A stretch of 64,000 nucleotides of DNA from Halictus rubicundus (GCF_050948215.1 NC_135152.1:5428310-5492309), one strand, 5' to 3'; counted from the stretch's first letter, positions 1-12,736 are shown. Notes: generated from the letters alone by a model not told the origin. Translations and numbers: made by a program.

Positions 1-145
1 TCAATGGTGTGAATAATGGTACTATAATCCACTTTGTGGTTCCCCATGAATTTTATCTTGTATCTTCATACGATCTACATGGACGTGATACTGTGTTTGA
101 TAAAATGATTCCTCGAAAGATGTCAGGTTCGTTTCGATATTAATC

Positions 146-948
146 AGTAGATCAATTGCAAGCTATCAGAATTAAATAGAAATTTTCTTCATTCTTTAAC
201 AATTTGGCGCGGTTGAAAATTATATATCGATATTCCCTAGTTCTTCTAATCTTCCTACTGTTTCAAATCTCTCCTACTCATTTCTCGCAAGAATGCATAA
301 GATCCGCAGTCTATTAATTAGTAATCACTAGATTGCGGATCTCTGTGCAAAATAAAAATGGTCTCCATCAAGTGCCAGCCATCGGAATGAAATAGAAATT
401 TTCTTCATTCTTTAACAATTTGGCGCAGTTGAAAATTATATATCGATATTCCCTAGTTCTTCTAATCTTCCTACTGTTTCAAATTTCTCCTACTCATTTC
501 TCGCAAGAATGCATAAGATTCGCAGTCTATTAATTAGTAATCACTAGATTGCGGATCTCTGTGCAAAATAAAAATGGTCTCCATCAAGTGCCAGCCATCG
601 GAATGAAATAGAAATTTTCTTCATTCTTTAACAATTTGGCGCAGTTGAAAATTATATATCGATATTCCCTAGTTCTTCTAATCTTCCTACTGTTTCAAAT
701 CTTTCCTACTCATTTCTCGCAAGAATGCATAAGATCCGCAGTCTATTAATTAGTAATCACTAGATTGCGGATCTCTGTGCAAAATAAAAATGGTCTCCAT
801 CAAGTGCCAGCCATCGGAATGAAATAGAAATTTTCTTCATTCTTTAACAATTTGGCGCAGTTGAAAATTATATATTGATATCCCCTAGTTCTTCTAATTT
901 TCCTACTATCTCCAAATTTCCCGCAAGAATGCATAAGATCCGCAGTCT
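146..948. repeat. Tandem array of a ~199-bp inverted-repeat (MITE-like) element
   Basis: Four copies on a strict 216-bp period: a 5'-truncated copy (about 146-312), two full copies (330-528, 546-744) and one with a 12-bp deletion (762-948). Each full copy starts AGATTGCGGATCT and ends AGATCCGCAGTCT, so the ends form an imperfect inverted repeat. The copies are separated by the same 17-bp AT-rich spacer (313-329, 529-545, 745-761). Related ends recur as dispersed copies elsewhere in the window. No coding capacity. Confidence 0.9.
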
Positions 949-1508
949 ATTGATCATTCACCGAGACCAGAACTTTTTCTTGTGTTTAAGGAAAATTTCT
1001 TTCGATCGAGAATGACTCTTCCGCGAAAGATGGACAGCGCGAATGCTACCAGCACGATCTCCCAAGAACAACCGTGACCAATCGAAGCCATGCTTCATCC
1101 TCCGCCCACTGCGATCCTCATCTGAAGCGTGCGCGCGCGGTCGATCGACGCCGCGTCCGCGCGTAATAAAGACATTTTCCCGTGGCCTCGGAGATCACCC
1201 TGAGTTAATTAATGCTGCGGGTTGGTTCTCGATCTCTGTCCGCGGGGTTCCGGCCAATATAAATAATAATAATTTGGCCGAAAAATGCCGGAACATCCCT
1301 CCGATGATTATCGGCTCGTAAATTCCGGCATAAAGATATCGCGAGTAAATTGCGAGCCGGCGGTGTTCGGCGTGCGGAAAAGGGTTTCGAGGCGGTTCGG
1401 GGTATGGAACACGGTACGAAAGAGACGGAGTCTCCGGGCCCGAACGGGGTTGGGGTATAGACGATGGTAGGAGGTGGGACGGATAGAGAAGCGAATAAAT
1501 GTAAAAGA

Positions 1509-1557
<49 letters not shown>

Positions 1558-4500
1558 CCCCATGGTGTGTAAAGAAGAGCTCGAGAGCCGAACGGACTCA
1601 CGCACGTAGATAGGTACGATGCCGAGGCACGCAGAGAGGAGAGAAAGAAAGAAGAGTTTCTGCGAGGCCGAAAGAGCCTTTTGGCTTTGGGCTTCCACAC
1701 TCGGAAGTATTGCGGCGTGGCTCCGGTGTGGTTATTGCAATGTAGACGGGGCGGTAACAGACCAATCACGTGCCGGCTACTAATTTGCTCGACTCAAACA
1801 GCTGCCGTTTCTACCGCCTAAGCGAGAGAGCGGTGGCCTCTCTCTGGACCCGGTTCGCTTATATTCCCTGGCCGAGCGAGTGTATATCTACCTTCGATCC
1901 CTGATCGAGGATTCGATCCCCCTCGGACTCACGCTGCGATATTCGATCGTTCTCCTCTCTGGACTCGTTCCCCGGACCCCTCCTCGTGCTCTTATTCGAT
2001 TCCTCGGGCCTCTCTCGTCGTTCTCCTCTTCGTCGTCTTCTTCTTCTTCTTGCGACGGTGTACCCTCTTCTACCTACCCGCTAGCCGGACAAAACATTTC
2101 TTAATTGGGTTTCGTTCGGAAGGAACGTCCGTCCGGCTGTTTCAGAGGGATCCGGCTGCTCCTGCCGTTACTGCCCGCTGCTGTTGCTGCTTCTGTCGCT
2201 GATCCTGCTGCTACCGCCGGCTCTCGCACGATTATTTATTTCCTCGAGCTCGTCAAACGCAGCGTATCCGCCTCGGACTCGCCGCAGACGACGACCGGCA
2301 CTCCGCTTTTGCCCGCTCTCACTCGCTAGCTCGAGCGCGCGCGCGCCTGAGTGGAGGCTAATACAAATAACGAGCACGTTCTGCGCGCGATAAGCGGCGA
2401 AACCAGCGCGCGTTTGTACGATCGCGATCAACCGGCCCCGTAATTCTATAAATACGCAGTTCGGGCTGAAATCGGCGGGCACGATCCTCGGACTATGGTC
2501 GCCGACAGGTCGCAGGTCCTTGATCCATCCGTCGACCTGTGCCGCTCAAAAGAAAAAGGGAAAAGAGGAAACGTCTCCGTCCGGTCGGGGTAACAATGTA
2601 TTATTATAATCTGCATGTAATTACAGGAAGGCGTGTAATCAGAGACCCCGCTACACATAAATTGCTAAATACGCGCCGTAAATGATCGGCCGGCGATGTT
2701 GACTGCGCATTATCGGAATGATTGTTTCCCGGGCGCGCTATCCCGACGGATTAACCGCCGATACCGGACGATGACTCAGAATCGGCCTGTACTCACGCTC
2801 TCGAATTATACTCTCGTCATTATTTTAATCGCGTGACCTTGCCCCTCCCCCCCCCCCCCGGTGTATATCGCGAGAACCGTCGAGAAACGCTCGGTTCAAA
2901 ACGATCCTCGCTCGGGAGAGATTGCGAGGATCTTGGAATTACGGTAGGGCCTCGTTAGTTGCGGCCTTCGAGATTTTTCAGACTACTGTGGCTCGATTAT
3001 CTGCGGGATGGATCGTTTACCGGCATATTAAGACAATATAGTCACGCAAAGAGTACTGGAAGCACCGGAAGACCTCGGTACCTCGATGGATCTCGATACT
3101 TGGATGTGCTTCGCCAGATTTTTTTTGCAAAATGATTCGATTGTTCCCTTTGCAGACGTAGCTAGTGATAAGGCTACTAAGTGCATCATAAATGTAACAT
3201 CAACTTGATTATTCTTGCTGAAGACACGCCGCAGAAAGCATAAATGGAAACAACAATACAACCTCGGTAGTTGTCCACGAATTAGTTGCTAGGTGGGTCA
3301 GTTGCGAATCCACCGAGTCGACTGCAGTCTTATTGGAAAAAAGCAAGAAAGTGCTTATATTTTTGTGTTGAATACCTCGTTAATTGCACACACTTTCACG
3401 TCCACGGTGAAACTTTTCCTGTACTCCATCAGATTTTTCACGTAGATGCGATAATTTCTTCGAACAGTGACAGTATCCCTTGGGAGCATTTGTAGAAACC
3501 ACGGTAGAGCCTCGCTACCAGTCCCCGCGCCTCGCAAATCGCGTTCCATCAACCACCATTAAAGACAGACTTTCATAAAAAGATAAACAAACTGAAAATA
3601 GAAGTCGAACGATAGTCTACGATGATTTTCGGTTCGGAGCAACGATCGGGGCAGTACCGTAGATGGAATTCGCTCGTGCAAAGACGACCGTGACTCACGG
3701 CTCGACGTCGTCTGGTGGCGTCGCGGACTTGCCCAGAACGGTCGCGATTAACGACCATTAACAGCTCCGCGTCCCAACGCCCTTATAATTCAGCACGGCT
3801 GACAGTAGCTCTTGCGCGCCTCTCCGCTCCGCTCCGCTCGTCGGCGTGGGCCCACGCAACCGGAGGCGCGTGAATAATGGCGCCGCGACGCGACTCCTGC
3901 GATATAATGAAATCCCGAGGCCAGAGGGCTGCTTTCCGCTCGCTCGTGAATGACCCTCGGGCTTCTGTGATGCACTGCGCATCCCGCGCCCGTCACCCTG
4001 ACCAGTCCCAAGAAGACTCGGGTTTCACAAGACGCATGGTTTTAATAAGTTGGCTATTAATCCTCGGACTTTCTGACCCGTCGACTCCTGGCTCCGAAAA
4101 TTGCCTCGCGAAACCAAAACCGAAATATTCGACGCGGCTTCGCTCTTTCGGCGACAGTCAGTTTTTGCTGGGAAATGTTTCACTTAACACACTGCATTGT
4201 GCTCGCGCTGTCTCACTCTCCTGACACGAGCGTGCGAATACAGGTGCGCTTGGGGAATTGTTAAAACTTGCTGACACTTATTAAAACGGTTGTACCGTTG
4301 CACTAAATATCGAAAGAATGTTCGGAACTGTCCGTTCAGCATCGTAAAGCGGTCGCGATAGGTCTGGCAGGGCTACTTTTGCCACGCAGAACAAGATTCG
4401 TGGCGCTGTACGTTACTTTGAAGTAACAATGTAGATAATTTCGACTCCGCTCGAGCCGGTTGACCATTAATTAGATTCTAAGATAGTCGACAACACCCTA

Positions 4501-5186
4501 ACGGCTCCCCACGGCAATTCGGAACTCGATAACAGCTTCATTCGCTCAAAGGCATTCCACGAAAGCACGGAAAATACCTGGACGGTCGTCAAGGTTCGCT
4601 GGGACCTCTTGACACCATATTTTTCCGCCGGCCCGCCGGACTCTATGACTAGCTTTCTCCTTTGTTCCGCATAGTTTTTTGCCCCATCCTGGCCGCCGTT
4701 CTTTCTCCTTACAGCGCACCCGACGTTCCTTGCATTGTTTCGCAACTTTCACCCGTATTTTCGATACGCGTTTCTCGCCACGCCGCGCCGAACCCGGCAC
4801 CGGGAATTCGTGAAACGGACGGACGAGGAAAAAAAAACGTCGTAACAAAAGGATCCTATTTATGGGGGAGCTCGACCAATGCGAGTACGCTTCCGTTTAC
4901 CCTCGACGACTTTCACCGTGGACGCGTGTCCCTTCTAAGGATTTTCAAGATCATCCCCCTTCTGTCAGGTGGGGCTCGTCTTTCGAAAACCGATCCCATT
5001 CCAGTCGTTCTTTTGCTCGCGCCGGTGATGCTAAATTGCGACTAAGGAAATTTCTCTTTGGGAAACTAGTTTGTGCCTGGAACACCATGGAGACATTGCT
5101 GTGTAAGTCCTAACAAACATCAGATTTTTTTCTTACCTTTTGAAAGTACGCATCAGATTTTACAAAACCATCATCACCTGTTCATT
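949..5186. other. Unique non-coding stretch, no gene seen
   Basis: GC-moderate, CpG-rich sequence. It contains a GA tract at 1508-1553, short CTT-rich runs near 2030-2050, a short CG run near 2336, a 13-base C run at 2847-2859 and a CCGCT repeat near 3824-3840. Open frames here have Arg/Ser/Pro-rich shadow composition, with no domain recognised. Confidence 0.6.
1508..1553. repeat. (GA)n microsatellite
   Basis: About 46 bp of near-perfect GA repeats; a potential binding site for GAGA-type factors if these act here. Confidence 0.9.
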
Positions 5187-5436
5187 TTAAGTCCTTGCAC
5201 TCGAAACTATTTTAACTCCAAAACGAAACATTTCTTCCGACTTAGAATATTTCCCTTCTGTATACTCTTTTTCATGTTATGCATACGAAAATGGTGAAAT
5301 TTACTCGTACAATTCTGAAATGTTTAGTAATTTCTTAAATAGAAACAAATTTAATATTGTAAAAAATATTTTTTGAATAACGATGCAGCAATTTTTAGTG
5401 ACGCCTTAAAGTCGCGATTCGAGTGCTAAGGGTTAA
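5187..5436. mobile_element. piggyBac-type MITE, family A, copy 1
   Basis: Flanked by TTAA at 5187-5190 and 5433-5436, the target duplication of piggyBac elements. The ends GTCCTTGCACTCGA and TTCGAGTGCTAAGG are inverted repeats of each other with a few mismatches. The 242-bp interior is AT-rich and non-coding and aligns along its length with the copy at 16985-17240. Confidence 0.85.
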
Positions 5437-6168
5437 TCGATTTTATTGGAAGCGCAACGCGCTGATAAAATATTTTATCTCGTAAAAAACGCAATTCTGC
5501 AGCTCCATTTTTTCGAATGCATTAAATGAAATGCAAGCGTCACATTTGGTATTGGATTTATTAATTAAAAGTGGGCCATCTGATATCGCAAGGTTCAAAC
5601 GTTGAGATAATCATTTTAAAGGTTAGTTCTTTAGGATTAGGGGGTGGTGTATTCAAATATAAAAAGGTCCTGAAGAAAGATAACAGCAAAGACATGTTAG
5701 GGGATGGTTCAAGAGGATTATTTAAAATATTGAACGTCCTCTTACAATATAATTCAAGACAGAGTGGAGCTTCGTGACCTCTAATCCCCATATTTCTAGT
5801 CTCTCCTTCAATTTTCTTTAGCATTCGTGAATTAATATGTTTCATCCCCTTCTTAACACTTTAAATCGAATAGAAGAATACATAAGGAAATTGATTATAT
5901 CTTAGGTCAGTTTTGTGCCCGATTTCGTGTAAAAATATGATAAAGGATTCAGACCTAATTGCATTTCTGTATCGGCGTTGATCCTCGAGGATCGAAATGG
6001 TTCTCGATGGAATTCGACTTTCGGGTCCGATTCTTGCAAGATCGTGTCTCTTCCGGTGCACGCAGGTAATCCAATAGCAGCATCGATCTTCCGGCCACTC
6101 GGACCATTAGACTCGACGTCAGTTTATTGGTCCACATATCACGCCATCGCCCAAGAGGATTCCCATCC

Positions 6169-6201
<33 letters not shown>

Positions 6202-7621
6202 GCTCTCTCTTAACCTTTCCCCGCCGCAATTTGATTTCGCTCTAATTACCGCCCCGGGCCAATGTTTCTCGCGTGTACCGGGAGCAAAGCTCGCCCGGGA
6301 TAAATCCACCTGCCGGAAATTCGACGGCGATTAACATAATTAGGCCGGCGACGCGATTCCACCGCATAAATTTTCTAGCCTAGCCCCGGTCGCTGTTCTC
6401 CTAGGCTTCTGCGAGCACCGTGTGTTGTCCTGCTGGCTTCATCGACTCTCTCGCGATCCTTCTCCAGCTCTGGATTTCGGTCTCTAAATAGAGACTGGCC
6501 CTCGCCTAATTAACGCGTTTTTCCCCCCTAACTAATAGCCGCTCTCGACTGTACCCATCTCTCTATTCGTCGGAGTAATCGTTCTGTTTCATTCGTACTT
6601 GAACTTTCTCGGCCCGGTCGATGCCCGACGGCTCGCGCTATACTTCTAAGATATTTAAGTACTCCATTCTTTCTCTTGCCCCTTCTCCTCCGGATAATGG
6701 ACGCGAAATAGGCTAAACACTCCGTCAATTAAGCGGGGAGTGCTGAGATATACAGGAGAAAAGGGTTGAGCTTTCTCGAGAGCAATGAACTTGAATGAGT
6801 TGTGTTCTTTAAGGGTTGTGAACTATTCGTCTGTGGTTTGCAAAATTATTTCTAGGATAATTGTGACGCATAGTGTTGGATATACTATAATTGCATTAGA
6901 AATGGAACAATTATCAGGATCAGAATCATTTTAGAATACTGCTGTATTATTTTCTCGTCCTGTAAAATTCTTAAAGGAAGAATTCTGATTTTCTGTTTCG
7001 TGGAATCGATGATTCTATGCCAGGACAGTCTTTTATTTCTCTTTCTCTTCAACGAAGATATTATTCCTCTTGGGTTAAAAAATTAATGGAACTGAAGTTC
7101 GAAGTACGAACACACAGTTCAATGAATTATATTAATTTCTGCTGTATGAAGAACGAAAACAATGGCACTATATCGGACACTAACGTCGACGAACGACTCC
7201 CCGTGACATTTGGCCAACGATTTCCAAGGGAAAACAATAAAAATCCTGGACCAAGAAAAATTCTCGAAGCTCGCAGGTTCTCGTTGCGATATCGCAGGAT
7301 CGAATCTCTCGAACGTTCTCCAGCTGGCCGCTCGATATCGGTTTCTAAACAGTCGGTGTTTCACCGAGCGTACACGGCGCTCGGGCGAAACGCGGCCAGC
7401 GGGTTTCGGGTTCCCCCGTGAAATATATAGCCAATCTCGAGAATGCTCTTGTCTGACTTTAGACTCCCTTTCCTCGCGGGTTCGCCCTCGCCGTTTTACC
7501 GCAAGAGAACAGGGCTGACGGTGGCGTAATGCCTCGCCGGATATGCAAATCAATCCCGCAGTTTCCAATGATTTATTCGGAGCGTGCAATTCGTTTAAGT
7601 GTATCCTGATTCCATTTGGAT
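5437..7621. other. Unique non-coding stretch, no gene seen
   Basis: AT-rich up to about 6.0 kb, then GC-moderate with a CT tract at 6168-6210. No repeat family member or coding exon recognised. Confidence 0.55.
6168..6210. repeat. (CT)n microsatellite
   Basis: Interrupted CT repeat of about 43 bp. Confidence 0.85.
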
Positions 7622-8205
7622 TAGCCGGCCATTTCGGTTATTTGCGGCGTTCCCCAGGCCTCGAACCAGGCTACGGAACCTGACGGAAGGATACCGAAAC
7701 GCTATCCGTCTCCTCGAACCCGTCGCACGTTCATTTTCAAACTTGACTCTCGTAGCGCTGAAGAGTACTGTTGCGTACGAGTTGAAATTTTCATTACGTT
7801 TTCTCAAGCTTTCCCAACCGCGTCAGTTAAATTAATTTGCCTCGGGAATGTATGATACAACTTTTTTCGAAGGGACTAGCCGGCCATTTTGGCCATTTGC
7901 AACGTTGCTGACACAGAGTTGCGCAGGCACACAGACACCAACAGAGAGAAGTCTGTTTCGCAAAATTCGCAACCTCATCGTTCGTTCCTGATTGCATTCG
8001 TTCTCCCTGGCGCGAGGCGTTCCATCTTGAAAATTTGAATACAAGTAAAAGGAGCTAGTAGCCGGCCATTTCAGTTATTTGCAGCGTAGCTCAGACTACG
8101 CAAACAGGGAACGGTGTCACTCTGCTAGAACCGGTGGCATCCTCTTCATTTGTCCGTTCTCGCGCGCGACCTTCCATCTTCAAATTTAAATATAAGTAAA
8201 AGGGT
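7622..8205. repeat. Diverged tandem repeats with TAGCCGGCCATTT heads
   Basis: The motif TAGCCGGCCATTT followed by a TTATTTGC-like block starts at 7622, 7877 and 8059. The last two units also share a tail of the type CTTCCATCTTCAAATTT then AAGTAAAAGG (ends near 8055 and 8204). Each head contains CGGCCAT, a match to the Pho core CNGCCAT. Unit sizes are about 255, 182 and 146 bp, with strong divergence between. Confidence 0.7.
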
Positions 8206-8590
8206 CCGCCGGCGCAATCCGGGAATAGCGCGTCGCTTTCCGGCCGGGGAGGGTTGATTTGCCTTGCATGAAGCTTAAGAAGCTGCCGCCACTGAAAATT
8301 CGTTGCATCCCCGTAACACGTTCCACCCCTTGGACCGTTTCTTCTTCACCGGGAGAAGAATGAGAGGAACGGGGAAGAAGAACCGTGCACCCTGAGCTCC
8401 GGGGCGTCGCGACGCCCGTCTTCTATCTCTCTCTCTCTTTTTCTCCTTCTCTCGTCTCTTTTCATTCACTTTTTGTTCGAACCAACTACCCCGGCCTCCC
8501 TTACCGTCTCCGTATCGCTCTCTTCTCACCAGACACCCCCAAACGGCCCCTCGTTTGAATTATCCTTTTTTTCTTCCTTCTCTCTCTCCC

Positions 8591-8622
<32 letters not shown>
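8591..8622. repeat. (CT)n microsatellite
   Basis: Perfect CT repeat of 32 bp inside a wider pyrimidine-rich zone of about 8425-8660. Confidence 0.9.
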
Positions 8623-8625
<3 letters not shown>

Positions 8626-8659
8626 CTTCTCTTTCCTCTCTCCCGGGTTTTTCCTCGCG

Positions 8660-10090
8660 TTTCCCGGAGCTTTTCGCCCGACGCTCACGTATCAACACTG
8701 TATTTGCCGCACGGTTTTATGCAAATGTAATCAGATTATTTGCCGTTTGCTCGGCCGTTTTGTAGACGGCCGCTTGCGTTTCGGGGGCAACGTTTGTTAA
8801 TAGGGGCGCATGCGTTCCCCGCGAACGAACGCGCCTCGATTCCTTAATCGATCGCCGTTTCCGTGTTCCATCGACGATAAATTCTCGCCCCGTGGCCGCC
8901 GCTACACGTAGCCCCCACGATTATCGTGTTGCGTTATGGGGAAATTTCGCACGGGCCCGATCCCGACCGTTTAATCGCAGGACGGCCGAAGATCCCGCAC
9001 ACGAGAGACGATCCTTGCCGCGGTTCTTGATGTTCAGGACTTCGATAGCTGCTGGAAAATTAAATTGTATCAACGTAAACAGTTAACGTGTATATATTAT
9101 ATAGTTTACAATAACACGCATACTCCGACTCAATCAACTGGGAAAATTATTCGTGAACTGGAACGACGAACCAGCTCGTCCTCCACAATTAAATGGTTCA
9201 AATTGCTAAAAAAAGCGTCTTCTACTCCTTGATGAAGTCCGGTTGCAGAAGAAAATGGTTTGTCTTCGAAAATCTCTTGTTTAACTTTCTTCAGGTTTTC
9301 GGCGAAGCAGATCGATCTGTAGAAGAAACATAGCCGCGCACCGGGTCCGAGCCGCGCCATTTTGTATCCCGTCGAGTGTTAATCGTCAGATTTAGTCGGC
9401 CCGGCTGGTTTATCGCTCTGTGCCATTTAGTTGTGCATCCAATTTATTTCTAGACCCCATTCAATCGGTAATTTACTCGTTTCCGGGGTACCGGCCGCGA
9501 TATACGATATGATTATTTATGTTGTTTATTGTTAATGCGCACTCCGCCATTGTGTCGCCGTAATTCTGCAGATTTAGGGGTATCTGCACGCTTACCGAGG
9601 CTTCTGAAATTGCGGCGACTGATCTTCCTCACACCTGACGTTCGTAAAATATTTTATAAAAATTATATAGCAGCCCTTACCCCTCCGAAATTGTCCGAAA
9701 TATTCCTCAGAGTTGAAAACATAGTTACAAAGGAGAATTTCGAATATAAACACCATAGTGATTTTGCGTTAAAATTGAAAACAATTCGAGATTTGAATAA
9801 TTCGTATATTTTTTTTTAGGAAAACGTTAAAATGGTTTTAAAAAATCGCTAGATCGTTTAGACAGATCAACTCGAAATTTCGGACATGGGGGATCAGTAA
9901 TTTACTGATAAAGAAAGTCTTCATCATTAGCTAAAAATTGAACAGCGAGCTTCATTCAATTACGCAGCGATAACAGCGACTTCCGGCGCTCGAAATCGAA
10001 TTTAGCGGCGGTAAGATAGCCGGAAGTTTTCGCCAGGCCAAGCGAAAGTTCCTCGAGGGTCTTTTAATCTTGCCGTGGCCGATACACACG
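8660..10090. other. Non-coding stretch, no gene seen
   Basis: CpG-rich up to 9.1 kb, AT-rich at about 9.62-9.95 kb. No repeat family member recognised. Confidence 0.5.
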
Positions 10091-10102
10091 GAGAGAAAGA
10101 GG

Positions 10103-10137
<35 letters not shown>
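10091..10137. repeat. (GA)n microsatellite
   Basis: Interrupted GA repeat of about 47 bp. Confidence 0.9.
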
Positions 10138-10441
10138 TCGGGGTTCTATCGACCGAAGGGTCTGGAGGTCGAAAACCCCGCCGCATCCAGCAACAACCGC
10201 CATTGTATCGGGTTGTAAAACCCTAACGACGCTTCGTGTAATTGGAGTGACCCTGTTTGACCGCGATAATGGTGAGCCCGGGGACTCGACTTCCGTCGCC
10301 ACCGAGTTCAACCGAATCATATCGACCTATTACTACCTTCAAACACGATCCATAACTTTGCAATAACCGTCTACCTTCTTAACCGTTCGGGGACGACGAT
10401 GAATTGTCGGTTTGCTTCTGTATGGCCGGTGATCATGAAGA

Positions 10442-10884
10442 TCAACACTAGAATTACCGGACCAGTCAAAATGACTGGTTCCTAATTTTTTCTTTTACAA
10501 TTACTGAAATTGTAAAAATGTTTTCATCGGAAATTTTTTAACCGTTCGACTGCTACGCGGCGCAAAAGCGCTGCGTTCATTTGTCTCGAAAACCGCGACG
10601 CAGCGCTTTTGCGCTGCGAGTTTCGGTGTGTCTTTGTTGCTCCGTGGGAGTGAAAGTAGTCTGATATTGATTGATATTTGTCTAAATGAGAGTGTTTTAT
10701 TTGACAACATCAAGTCAAAATATGTCCCGCAGTTTTCGTGCGTTCTTGCAAGAATTGCTTAGCAGTCAAACGGTTAATGAACCTCTTCATTGAAGCACAT
10801 ATTAGTCTTGTGACTGTGAGTCTTGTCACTGTTACAAAGCAATATACGTCAGTCGCATTTATTGCTCGGTAGTTCTACTGTTAA
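10442..10884. mobile_element. TTAA-type MITE split by a second MITE (outer element)
   Basis: The left end is TCAA then CACTAGAATTACCGG (from 10446). The right end is CCGGTAGTTCTAC-like, namely CGGTAGTTCTACTG then TTAA at 10881-10884, which is the inverted repeat of the left end with one or two changes. Without the inner insertion the element would be about 199 bp. A CCAGTCAaaaTGACTGG hairpin sits just inside the left end. The TTAA target indicates a piggyBac-type relic. Confidence 0.75.
10538..10777. mobile_element. TTAA-type MITE, family B (inner, nested)
   Basis: Flanked by intact TTAA on both sides (10538-10541, 10774-10777). Ends CCGTTCGACTGCTA and TTAGCAGTCAAACGG are near-perfect terminal inverted repeats. 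The interior is 232 bp and holds a perfect 17-bp inverted repeat at 10560-10576 / 10598-10614. It lies inside another TTAA element, so it inserted later. Confidence 0.88.
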
Positions 10885-11503
10885 GTCGTGTCCTCTTTCT
10901 TCTAGATATTGAAACTTTTGCGTCCGATTTGACGAGAAAATATTTCACATTGATAACATATAATATATAATTTTTCACTTCATTATACAATTATTAGTAA
11001 AATCAATCGATGGTACTGTATGATAAACAGAAGAATTAAATTGTTTGGAAATTTCAATTACACCACTTTCGTAACCACCGGCACAAGAAATGTTCCTCAT
11101 CAAGGGCAACTAATAACAAGTTCTGTCTGTCGTTAATAATTTTAGTAGACCGATATGCTCGAATTACTTTTAATTTTTTCACCGTTTCGAATTTCATCTG
11201 CCCAATTTTGTCATGAATACAAAAAATGCGAAGTATAGTTAAATGTCACAATAATCTCTTGATGATCCAGCCTGTTTGACACTTTCTCTATCTACAAATT
11301 CCAGAAATTGGGCAATAATACGCGTGAAACCTAATCTCTAGCAGTCAATTTTGAAATCAGAGTACAGCGTACCGATGTGGGAGGATGGGGGGTGCGGTGG
11401 GGGGTTAACGTCATTCGAAATTCTCGGTTGAATCAGCTTCGAAGACCCAGATAAAGACCACGGCTATGTGACGAAAGTTCCCGATAGAGTTTCTACAGTG
11501 AGC

Positions 11504-11504
<1 letters not shown>

Positions 11505-11538
<34 letters not shown>
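11505..11538. repeat. (GA)n microsatellite
   Basis: GA repeat of 34 bp. Confidence 0.9.
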
Positions 11539-11541
<3 letters not shown>

Positions 11542-11890
11542 CGTGTAGAAGTTCTTAGCTTCCTGAGTCGGGCCACCGGTTTTCCGGGGCGGCTCGGTTG
11601 CGAAAAGTTTCGCGAGAGACGTTCCCGGTCGGTGAACCGGTCGCATATTTTCGCCCGGGACGGGGAATTGAAACCTCAAACATTGTCCGGCCGTGTAGGA
11701 TCGCACGGTGGGGCTTTAGATTGGATGTCATTCCGGCGGCCGTTCCCGCGGATTCGCATTTATTATCAGCGATTTAACTACTTCAACATCGCCATCGCCG
11801 GCAACGCCATAAATATCAGCTACCGTAGTCCCGGAGAACGATCGTTGTTGCGATAGGGATGCACTAGATCGCGGTTGCACGACTCAACGA

Positions 11891-11994
11891 AGAGAGCGAG
11901 CGAGAGAAAGATAGAGACAGAGGGACGGAGAATCGAGTGAAAGGGAGCTAGAGAATCGAGAGGGAGAGAGAGGGAGAGAGAGAGAGAAGAGAGC
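11891..11994. repeat. Interrupted GA-rich purine tract
   Basis: About 100 bp of GAGA/GGGA-rich sequence, almost pure purine in its second half. Confidence 0.8.
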
Positions 11995-12230
11995 ACAATG
12001 AAAAGATAGGTGGGAGCGAGGCAGACGGAGAAAGAGGGTACACAGAGGGATCGTGAGAGGAGGGATGAAGCCGCCCAAGGGGAGGGGGTTGAAAGCAGGG
12101 GGTGGGCTTGGAACAAAGGTGGAACAAAGAGCCAGAGAGCGAGCCAGCCCCGGTCGAAATAGGATGGCAGACACACGAGTAGAGAGAGCCGACTCTCTCT
12201 CTCTCTCCTGGTGGTGTACGCTAGAGGCAG

Positions 12231-12276
12231 GCGGCGGCAACGGCGGTGGCGGTGGCGGTGGCGGCGGCGGCGGCAG
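12231..12276. repeat. GGC/GGT trinucleotide repeat
   Basis: About 15 consecutive GGC/GGT/GGA-type triplets, giving a poly-Gly shadow frame. Confidence 0.85.
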
Positions 12277-12526
12277 CTATACTTATATCTATGGGCGGTG
12301 GTGCATGGTGTGCCATGATGGCAGTAACTCCGGAATCCCTGGGCTTAAACTCACCTCGCACTGAGGATCAGTGGGGAAACTTCCCGTACCGCGGCTTAAA
12401 GGCTTCGTGGTTGCTGCTCCCTTGCTTTCCCCGGGCCGAGAGCAACTTTTCGCCATGTTAATGGGCACAATATGATCATACGTGAAGCGTTTGCGTATTT
12501 ATACGCGGGCGACTTCCTCCACGCCG

Positions 12527-12572
12527 CTCTCTCTCTCTCTCTCTCTCTCTCTCCCACTCTCGCTCTCTCTCT
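12527..12572. repeat. (CT)n microsatellite
   Basis: CT repeat with one short interruption. Confidence 0.9.
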
Positions 12573-12736
12573 GCCGAACCGACTCCCTTCCTACCGTCTT
12601 TGGGTCTTTCGAGATCTGGGCTAAATTAGGCTATTTTCTTCTGTTTTTGTAACGTGTTCGTTCTAATGGGGCTTTAATTTATTCAAGGAGTTGTTCTTAA
12701 TTTTTCTAGGTAACTTTAATAGGCTAATCCACCCTC

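Larger units (their letters stand above)
10885..12736. other. Non-coding stretch with several simple repeats
   Basis: AT-rich at about 10.9-11.35 kb. Then come a GA tract (11505-11538), a purine-rich block (11891-11994), a GGC/GGT triplet run (12231-12276) and a CT tract (12527-12572). No gene recognised; the open frames here are low-complexity. Confidence 0.55.
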
